The notes beneath the pieces were generated by a model. It had not been told where the DNA came from. It saw only the letters and a list, made by a program, of their open reading frames with translations, and did no database searches. From assembly GCA_035527455.1 (NCBI GenBank), contig DATLAN010000328.1, positions 1 to 10,946 of the forward strand: DNA of 10,946 bases, in the 5' to 3' direction. Shown here piece after piece: positions 4,816-10,946 of this stretch; positions within the stretch are counted from its first letter, which is position 1; each line of letters starts with the position of its first letter. The position numbers were made by a program, and so were the translations under genes. This stretch comes from DATLAN01 sp035527455 (lineage in GTDB: Bacteria; Planctomycetota; Planctomycetia; Pirellulales; Thermoguttaceae).

Positions 4816-7203
4816 TTAGCGGGCTGCCCCGCGTGCATCAGAGTGCCCCACGAGGCGTGCGAACTCCGCCATCGCTCCGGTCGGATCTTCTCGATCACCT
4901 GAGCGGTGAACGGCATCTCCAGGTTCATTCGGTCGTGATGCGGTCGTCAAGGTGTTGTTGGTTCCATGGTCCCGAACAGGACTGACACTGATGACCGCAT
5001 TCTCCTGGGACAGCTTCCCCAGGACAACGGGGTGGGCCGTGCCATTGTCGATGGTGATCCCTGAGGCTTCGTAGGTCTTCGGTGAATACTCCGCGAAGTG
5101 TTCCTCATAGCCGTCCGGCACGTCCGGGTAGTCGAGGCAGAGGAAGTCGAACCGCATGGGGTATCCGACGATAATTGGACGCAACGTTTCCGGCGTAGAG
5201 TTGTCGGCTCGGGTGAATGTGATGGAATGGCCGTGGCCTTTTATCGCGGCTAGGGGATGGTCCCCGAGCCCGTGCGGGGAAGGGAGAATCTTCAGATCAA
5301 TTCTCTGGTTGGAGTGCCCGTCGAAGTGGACATACAGCAGGGGACCATAGGCCGCGTTCCCGCTCGAGTTCGTGATCACTCCCCCGCTTGGCACGGAGTA
5401 ACCCTGGACGACGCAGTCGAGCACCTGGCAGTTGGAGACCTTTGCACTCCTGGCCATGTAGAGCTTTATCCCGCCGCGGGTCTTCTTCACCACGCAGTTC
5501 TCCACGATCATGTCGCCGGCACCCTTGTAGGCCCTGATGCCGTCCTCGGTGCAATTCAGCATGTGATCTCGTGGGATGGGAAGACCCTTGACCTCCTTGG
5601 GCCACTGAAGCTGGTAGTTGAATCGCTTGGCCAGATCGCCGTCGTCCGTTTCATTGTAGCAGTCGTTACTGGGACGCAGCGTTCCTTCGATCACCGTATT
5701 CCGAACGGTCGTTCGATCCCCACCCTGCACATAAATCACGTGACCGAAGGCTTCCATCTTGATGTTACAGCCGTCGATGATTGCCCGATCCCCGGTGATT
5801 TGTATGCCGCAATGCTTCTTGAGTCCGACGACATTGCCGGCCCCAATGCCGTACATATTCCCATACCCGTACGGAAAGGACCCCCTCACGGTCATCTTGA
5901 TACCGACAATCCGGTTGTCGTCTCCCGAGACCACGATCTCGTTCATGCCCCCGAACTTCTTTCCCTGGTTGTAGGCGCCGAAGTCGGTGATCTCGGTCTT
6001 GCCGTCGGGATAGGTGTCTTCAAGGATTCCCCCGCGCAGCGTGATATTGTCGCCTGTGAGCTTGAAGAGGCTGTTGCCGGACACTATGTCCAGAGGAATC
6101 TTGATGTACGCTCCGGACAGGTCAACGTCGTTGTTGGAACCCGACAGGCGAAATCCCTCGCGGTCCGGGACCTCGTAATCTCCCGGCTCCAGGATGATCT
6201 GCTGGTTGCTCTTCGCCACTGCTTCCCGCAGAGCTTCCAGGGAAGACACTCTGACAGTCGGGCGAGCCCGTCCCGCCCCGCTCCGTCCAGCCTGCTCCGT
6301 ATCGTTCGGCTGTAGGGCATATACCTTGAAATTCGTGTAGATGTGGTGAGTGCCTACCATTCGAAATCCGAAATAGCCCTTCTCGTAAACCGGAAAGCGA
6401 TCGAGGTCGTAGACGGCCTCCCGCTGGACCGGCTGGCCTTCGCTGTCACGTCCCTCAAGCTGAATCCTGTCGCCGCGGCGGATTTGATAATTCAGCTTGC
6501 CATCGACGATGTATTGGATCACGTCGTCATAGGCCACCAGTTGTACGGTCGTCACCTTGTCCGGAGTGATCAGATAGGCCTGTTTGCCGTCCTTGTCGTT
6601 GAGCGCCACATGCTCGACCGGTTTGCCACTGACTTCACGCGGATACCGGCGCATTCGGGTCGTGAGGTTGTCACGACCTCCCGTACTTGCGTAATAGCCT
6701 TGCATTTTGTCGTAGGAGCTGAACTTCCCCGTGTATCGTTCCGAATCGAATAGTCCTCGGTCGGGATCGTCCGGATCGGTGGCCATCCAGAAGTTGTTGA
6801 CATCGCGCGGCTGGACACCCTTGATCGCCGGCTTCGGCGTCGGACAAAGCACGTTGTAGGTAATCGTCACGCGAGTCGGGAGTTTCTTCTTGAACCACAC
6901 CGTGCATCCGCGTCCCGGCAGCAAACAATCCAGCGAATTGTCACGTGCCTCAACGTGCGGCGGTCCGAACCCCGACCGCTCCTCGACTTGAACCACCCAG
7001 TTGTCGAGATTCTCGAAGTCATCCTGCGCCAGCAGTGGCCCGACTTTGAACAGCCCCACGCCATGGCCACGCACCAACGGACCTTCGCCGGAAGTCTCCC
7101 GGGCCCTTGCGGCCTCTGCCCGACCCGATGTGGTTTGGGCAAGCGCACCTGAACACAGAACGGAAATCAACATCAGGCCAGACAGAATCGCCTTCATTCT
7201 CAT
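4816..7203 (-). CDS. Secreted DUF6250-like / right-handed beta-helix protein
   Basis: A 795-residue exported protein. The ATG at 7203 has GAGGA about 10 bases upstream and opens a signal peptide (MRMKAILSGLMLISVLCSGA, then LA before Q), so I prefer it to the longer open frame from 7284. Residues about 55-298 form a jelly-roll-like domain with FENLDNWVVQVEE, DVNNFWMATDPDDP, GYYASTGGRDNLTTRMRRYP and GYFGFRMVGTHHIYTNFKVY, which I associate with DUF6250 of planctomycete and Bacteroidetes glycan loci. A linker follows. From about residue 315 a second domain starts VRVSSLEALREAVAKSNQQI, like the opening of PL6-type and related beta-helix lyases, and continues with repeated Asn-rich turns (GNSLFKLTGDNITLRGGIL, VRNTVIEGTLRP, IVENCVVKKTRGGIKLYMAR). 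The reaction is not known; a polysaccharide lyase or hydrolase is the likely role. It lies 141 bases after the GH95 stop in the same direction. Confidence 0.75.
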   Translation of the reverse strand: MRMKAILSGLMLISVLCSGALAQTTSGRAEAARARETSGEGPLVRGHGVGLFKVGPLLAQDDFENLDNWVVQVEERSGFGPPHVEARDNSLDCLLPGRGCTVWFKKKLPTRVTITYNVLCPTPKPAIKGVQPRDVNNFWMATDPDDPDRGLFDSERYTGKFSSYDKMQGYYASTGGRDNLTTRMRRYPREVSGKPVEHVALNDKDGKQAYLITPDKVTTVQLVAYDDVIQYIVDGKLNYQIRRGDRIQLEGRDSEGQPVQREAVYDLDRFPVYEKGYFGFRMVGTHHIYTNFKVYALQPNDTEQAGRSGAGRARPTVRVSSLEALREAVAKSNQQIILEPGDYEVPDREGFRLSGSNNDVDLSGAYIKIPLDIVSGNSLFKLTGDNITLRGGILEDTYPDGKTEITDFGAYNQGKKFGGMNEIVVSGDDNRIVGIKMTVRGSFPYGYGNMYGIGAGNVVGLKKHCGIQITGDRAIIDGCNIKMEAFGHVIYVQGGDRTTVRNTVIEGTLRPSNDCYNETDDGDLAKRFNYQLQWPKEVKGLPIPRDHMLNCTEDGIRAYKGAGDMIVENCVVKKTRGGIKLYMARSAKVSNCQVLDCVVQGYSVPSGGVITNSSGNAAYGPLLYVHFDGHSNQRIDLKILPSPHGLGDHPLAAIKGHGHSITFTRADNSTPETLRPIIVGYPMRFDFLCLDYPDVPDGYEEHFAEYSPKTYEASGITIDNGTAHPVVLGKLSQENAVISVSPVRDHGTNNTLTTASRPNEPGDAVHRSGDREDPTGAMAEFARLVGHSDARGAAR

Positions 7204-7344
7204 TTGCAGGGTATCCTCAAAAAGGGTCACAGCTCGCTGCTCCGTGATCTCGACGTTACAGTCTCCGTGCCATCGCCGTTTCAATTCCAGTTGCCTCAGA
7301 TTGATGGGTTGCCAGTCATCCTTGTCGGGTTTGAGGCTCAGTGC

Positions 7345-9789
7345 CTATTCGCTGCTCCAGGTGAAGCTATCGCCTTTGGCAAGGTGTATCTCTCGGGTGT
7401 CAGTTCCATAGCGAACCTTAAGCGGATTTCCGTTGAGCGAACGAATCGTTGCCTTGGTTAACTGACCATCCTGCCAATCAATGTCTACTTCAAAACCTCC
7501 CCGTGCCCGCAATCCGCGCGCAAAACCTGTCGGCCAGGTCTTGGGCAATGCCGGCAATAGATGGACGTTGCCACCATGACTCTGCAGAAGCATCTCGGCG
7601 ATGCCGGCCGTCGCGCCAAAGTTGGCATCGATCTGGTAAACACTCCCTCGGTTGAACAAGTTCTCTGCAAATCTCGGGATGACGTGGTGATCGAGGATAT
7701 CGTGCGCACGATTGCCGTTGCCCAGCCGAGCCCACAAGCAGATTCTCCACGCGCCAGGCCATCCGCCCGTGTCGCCCCGCTGGATCAGCGACGTCCGCGC
7801 TGCTTCGAACAAGTCTGGGGTGTCGTACCGATTGATCTGGCTGCTCGGAAACAGTCCATACAAGTGCGAGACGTGACTGTGATGATCCTCCGGATTGTCC
7901 CAATCCACGAGCCATTCCTGCAACTGGCCATGTCGGCCGATCTTCATGGGCTGAAGTCGCGCTCGCGCTTTCGCCACCTGCGACCGAAAGTCTTCGTCCC
8001 TATCCAGTATCTCCGACGCTGTAATGCAGCTGGCAAATAGATCGCGCAGGATCTGCATATCGATGGTCGGCCCCGCGCAAAGTGAGATTCCGGCACGTCC
8101 TACGCTCAGCCCGTCCTTCGTCCCGCCGCCGTGACTGTGCTCGGGTGAAAGCGATGGCGACGTGATCAGGTATCCGTCTTCGTTTTCGACGAGAACGTCC
8201 AGGAAGAATTCGACTGCGCCTTTTAAGATCGGATAAGACCTCTTCAGGTGCTCGATGTCGCCGGTATAGAGATAGTGCTCCCAAAGATGTTGGCAGAGCC
8301 ACGCCCCACCCATCGGCCACATACCCCACTGCGCACCATCGACCGGTGCAGTGCCACGCCAGAGATCCGTGTTGTGATGGGCAACCCAGCCATCGGCTCT
8401 GTAATGGACTTTTGCCGTACTCCTTCCCGGAGCTTGTAGTTCGTCGACCATGCGGAGCAGAGGCTCGTGACATTCGCTTAGATTGCAGACTTCCGCCACC
8501 CAGTAGTTCATCTGGATGTTGATGTTGATCGTGTACTTGCTTCCCCAGGGCGGATGGATTTCATTGTTCCAAATGCCCTGCAGGTTCAAGGGCTGTGTGC
8601 CGGGACGTGAGCCGGAAATCATCAAATAGCGGCCATACTGAAATACTTGCTCAGCCAGAAGTGGATCGGTACCGCCGTCGACCACTCTTTTGATTCGTTC
8701 ATCTGTCGCGAGGTTCTCATTCACGCTCTTGCCGCCAAGATTGATCGCCACGCGGCCAAACAACTTTGAATAGTCATCGACGTGCCGCTGGTAGAGCTGC
8801 TCGAACGATGTTTTGGGAACGCCAGCAAGATAATCGTTCACCTTTTTCAACGGATCTCCGCTGACATCCTGATAATTGACGTAACTGGTCGCCGCCACAT
8901 AGACGAGCGTAACGGCGTCGGCGTTCCTGACAGAAATTGTGTCGCCCTCGGCAACCACCCTTCCGCCATCGGCCATGACCTTGACTTGAGCGGCGAACTT
9001 CATGCCTTCGCCTTCCCACGGCCCGATCAAACGCCTGGCTCCACTCGCTCCCTGGCCGGTGCGAGGAACGACCTGGCCTGTCATGAGTAGCATGTCGTCC
9101 GCGGTTGACTGCAACTGGAATGCATGAGGGCTTGTCATCGAAAGGTCGAATGTGATTCGCCCCGGCGTATCGCACTCAAGACGTATGACGATGGCCTGGT
9201 CGGGATGGGATGCGAAGACCTGCCGCGTGAAGCGTGCATTACCGATACGATAGGTGACCGTACTTACAGCATTTTGCAGATCGAGCTCGCGGTGGTAATC
9301 GCTCGGCTCTTCGCCTTTGGGAAAGTCGAGAAACAGGTCGCCCAATGGCATGTACGCCTGCTGGTACTTAGGTATTCCCAGCATCTTTTGTGCAGTTGCC
9401 TCTGCCTCGGCGTACTCGCCTCGCTCAAGCAGTTCTCGTACCGTGGCGAGGTGCCCGTAGGCGTCCGGGTTGTCGTAGCAGTGGGGACCGCCACTCCAAA
9501 GCGTGTCTTCGTTTAGCTGCAGATGCTCCTGCTCGATGCCGCCAAAGACCATGGCCCCTAGTCGTCCGTTACCGATCGGCAACGCTTCGGTCCATTCTGT
9601 TGCCGGCTTCGAATACCAGAGTGTCAACTCATCCGGTTGGCCATCCATGGAGGCCGCCCTTAGCTGCACGGCTTGAACACTCAGAATCAAAACGCAGAAG
9701 CCGACCCGTGCAATTCGGTGCCATTCGTCTTTCAAGCGTGTCATTGATGTAGTACCTAACAGAAGGAATGGAGTTGTCGGGTTTCTCAT
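7345..9789 (-). CDS. GH95 alpha-L-fucosidase / alpha-L-galactosidase
   Basis: This is a complete 814-residue GH95 enzyme. The family inverts the anomeric centre and removes terminal alpha-L-fucose or alpha-L-galactose. The N-terminal beta domain has the hallmark WYSKPATEWTEALPIGNGRLGAMVFGG and LQLNEDTLWSGGP (residues 58-102). The (alpha/alpha)6 barrel carries the catalytic set: Asn422 and Asn424 in ININIQMNYW (420s), Glu550 in SPSLSPE (general acid position) and Asp721 in YQIDANFGATAGIAEML, equivalent to N421, N423, E566 and D766 of Bifidobacterium AfcA. The position of AfcA His419 is Thr420 here. A signal peptide is visible (RIARVGFCVLILSVQAVQLRAAS). The ATG at 9789 overlaps the preceding stop as ATGA with GGAG 5 bases upstream, which argues for translational coupling; an internal ATG at 9744 would give a more normal signal peptide. 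No disruption is seen. Confidence 0.96.
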   Translation of the reverse strand: MRNPTTPFLLLGTTSMTRLKDEWHRIARVGFCVLILSVQAVQLRAASMDGQPDELTLWYSKPATEWTEALPIGNGRLGAMVFGGIEQEHLQLNEDTLWSGGPHCYDNPDAYGHLATVRELLERGEYAEAEATAQKMLGIPKYQQAYMPLGDLFLDFPKGEEPSDYHRELDLQNAVSTVTYRIGNARFTRQVFASHPDQAIVIRLECDTPGRITFDLSMTSPHAFQLQSTADDMLLMTGQVVPRTGQGASGARRLIGPWEGEGMKFAAQVKVMADGGRVVAEGDTISVRNADAVTLVYVAATSYVNYQDVSGDPLKKVNDYLAGVPKTSFEQLYQRHVDDYSKLFGRVAINLGGKSVNENLATDERIKRVVDGGTDPLLAEQVFQYGRYLMISGSRPGTQPLNLQGIWNNEIHPPWGSKYTININIQMNYWVAEVCNLSECHEPLLRMVDELQAPGRSTAKVHYRADGWVAHHNTDLWRGTAPVDGAQWGMWPMGGAWLCQHLWEHYLYTGDIEHLKRSYPILKGAVEFFLDVLVENEDGYLITSPSLSPEHSHGGGTKDGLSVGRAGISLCAGPTIDMQILRDLFASCITASEILDRDEDFRSQVAKARARLQPMKIGRHGQLQEWLVDWDNPEDHHSHVSHLYGLFPSSQINRYDTPDLFEAARTSLIQRGDTGGWPGAWRICLWARLGNGNRAHDILDHHVIPRFAENLFNRGSVYQIDANFGATAGIAEMLLQSHGGNVHLLPALPKTWPTGFARGLRARGGFEVDIDWQDGQLTKATIRSLNGNPLKVRYGTDTREIHLAKGDSFTWSSE

Positions 9790-10946
9790 TGCGTCTCCAC
9801 TTGCTCAAGACTGCTTTCAGAAAACGCTTGAACATCGTCCAGGACGATCTTCTTCCGCTCATCCGGAGATCGTGTCTCGAGAATCACATTTCTGAATTCC
9901 ACGTTGCGAGCGTGGCGGACATAGGCGCCCCACGCCGGCAGAACGCCGAAGAAGAACTGTTCCGGATAGCGGGCGATATCCTCTGGAACCACTCGCTTCG
10001 CCTCTTCCTCGGTTCCATGGCCGGGGAACGATATATCGATATTTTCGAGTACGACATTTTCAATGCAGTGCTCGGGGATGCCCGTGATCATGATGGGGCC
10101 CGCCTTCGCCCTTTCCTTATCCGTGAAACCCGGCGCTCTTTCACGATCCTCGATCACCACTTTTGCGACCACATCGCTGATGCGAATATTCTTCAGTGTT
10201 CCGATCGGTACTCCCTGCGGTTTCGCATCCGCCCCCCTGGAACTGGGTGGTTTTCCCGTAAAACTCGTTCCCCGGTTGCCCAGCCGGATGAAGATCGGGC
10301 AGCCAACTTCATCCATCACAATCCGGGAAATATCCACATTCTCCAACCGACCGCCATCCACCAATTGCAGCTTAATCGCGCCCATCGGAGAGTTGTAGAA
10401 ATAGCAATTGCTCACATTCACATCAATAAACCCGCCACGCGACGACGTGCCGAACTTCAGTGCGGCTGTATTGCTCGACACCTTGCAGTTGCGAACGACA
10501 ATATTGCGGCATGGATTCTTCGAACTCTTGAGGCATATCGCATCGTCGCCCGAATCAATGTCGCAGTTTTCAATCAACACATTTTCGCAGCCGTCCAGAT
10601 CCAGCCCGTCATTGTTGGAGTTATTGTTACGCATCCGGACGGTGATTCCGTTGAAATGGACCTCTTTGCAGTCAACCAGGTGCAGCCCCCAAAAAGCGGG
10701 ATTCTTGTAAGTCAGGCCGGAGAAGGTCACATTCTCGCAGTTCTCGAAGCGGATCAGCCTTGGGCGATTGTCTTTGCCGCCGGGTCCCGAACGACGCGGG
10801 AAGGACTCCGGCGTACCCCGGCCATCGATCACACCAAGACCTTCAAGCCGGATGTTGGTCGCGTCCTCAGCATAGAGCAGGCATTCGGAATTACCCTCAC
10901 GAGCCGGCCGCAGCTTGTCGATCGGATAGTCCTTCATATCCTGGCT
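9786..10946 (-). CDS. GH28-family beta-helix glycoside hydrolase, 5' truncated by window edge
   Basis: This is the C-terminal 386 codons; the frame is open to the window edge (SQD before MKDYPIDK), and intact relatives have a signal peptide and the first helix turns upstream, so the Met at 10937 is internal. GH28 enzymes cleave galacturonide bonds in pectins by inversion. Numbering from that Met, the motif blocks are NNDGLDLDG (Asp110), IDSGDDAICLKS (Asp131 and Asp132) and GAIKLQ (Lys189), corresponding to NTDG, DD and the Lys of RIK. The usual GHG block with its His is replaced by NTAALKFGTSSRGGF, and the Arg of RIK is Ala187. That departure marks a divergent, perhaps exo-acting subfamily rather than a classic endo-polygalacturonase. 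The stop TGA overlaps the GH95 start by four bases (ATGA), which places both in one operon. Confidence 0.88.
   Translation of the reverse strand, partial: SQDMKDYPIDKLRPAREGNSECLLYAEDATNIRLEGLGVIDGRGTPESFPRRSGPGGKDNRPRLIRFENCENVTFSGLTYKNPAFWGLHLVDCKEVHFNGITVRMRNNNSNNDGLDLDGCENVLIENCDIDSGDDAICLKSSKNPCRNIVVRNCKVSSNTAALKFGTSSRGGFIDVNVSNCYFYNSPMGAIKLQLVDGGRLENVDISRIVMDEVGCPIFIRLGNRGTSFTGKPPSSRGADAKPQGVPIGTLKNIRISDVVAKVVIEDRERAPGFTDKERAKAGPIMITGIPEHCIENVVLENIDISFPGHGTEEEAKRVVPEDIARYPEQFFFGVLPAWGAYVRHARNVEFRNVILETRSPDERKKIVLDDVQAFSESSLEQVETQ

Noticed and set aside
5257..6315. Long plus-strand open frame (352 codons) antisense to the beta-helix gene
   Set aside because: It lies wholly opposite a well-supported secreted protein, has no recognisable domain or signal peptide, and such antisense openness is common in GC-rich DNA.
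7204..7344. Promoter or separate small gene between GH95 and the beta-helix gene
   Set aside because: The gap is open in the beta-helix frame, but it lacks family similarity, the signal peptide and ribosome binding site point to the start at 7203, and no convincing -35/-10 pair was seen.

Overview
The window looks like bacterial chromosomal DNA, most likely from a planctomycete or a related PVC-superphylum bacterium. That is an inference from gene content: several secreted right-handed beta-helix carbohydrate enzymes sit side by side, one carries a PDZ domain and one a DUF6250-like domain, there is no SusC/SusD pair, and base composition is moderately GC-rich. No RNA gene or CRISPR array was seen. 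All genes supported here lie on the minus strand, so the locus reads from right to left.

Layout in reading order. (1) 10946-9786: 5'-truncated GH28-type (polygalacturonase superfamily) beta-helix hydrolase. (2) 9789-7345: complete GH95 enzyme (alpha-L-fucosidase/alpha-L-galactosidase family), coupled to the GH28 gene by an ATGA overlap. (3) 7203-4816: secreted two-part protein, an N-terminal DUF6250-like jelly-roll followed by a right-handed beta-helix of lyase/hydrolase type. (4) 4746-1823: a large GH141-like beta-helix protein with a C-terminal PDZ domain and a discoidin-like tail, split by an apparent single-base frameshift near 3986-3993. (5) 1717-1234: an internal piece of a GH29 alpha-L-fucosidase that has lost both ends. 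(6) 1233-142: a complete IS30-family insertion sequence with 26-bp terminal inverted repeats, ending the cluster. (7) 141-1: an unidentified open frame running off the left edge.

Genes 1-5 read as a polysaccharide-degradation operon. GH95, GH141 and GH29 are all families with alpha-L-fucosidase members, and GH28 attacks galacturonides. Together they point to a fucose- and/or L-galactose-bearing acidic glycan: a pectin such as rhamnogalacturonan II, where GH141, GH95 and GH28 enzymes are known to cooperate, or an algal fucose-containing polysaccharide. No sulfatase, transporter or regulator is inside the window to decide between these.

The left third shows decay. The IS30 copy abuts a truncated fucosidase, has no matching target duplication, and has unrelated DNA on its far side, which suggests a deletion or recombination at the IS end. 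The transposase leader can fold into a long hairpin that buries its start codon and traps its ribosome binding site. I found no wholly new system. The most unusual items are the GH141-like/PDZ/discoidin fusion, the GH95 active-site variant, the IS leader hairpin and the rearranged fucosidase/IS boundary.
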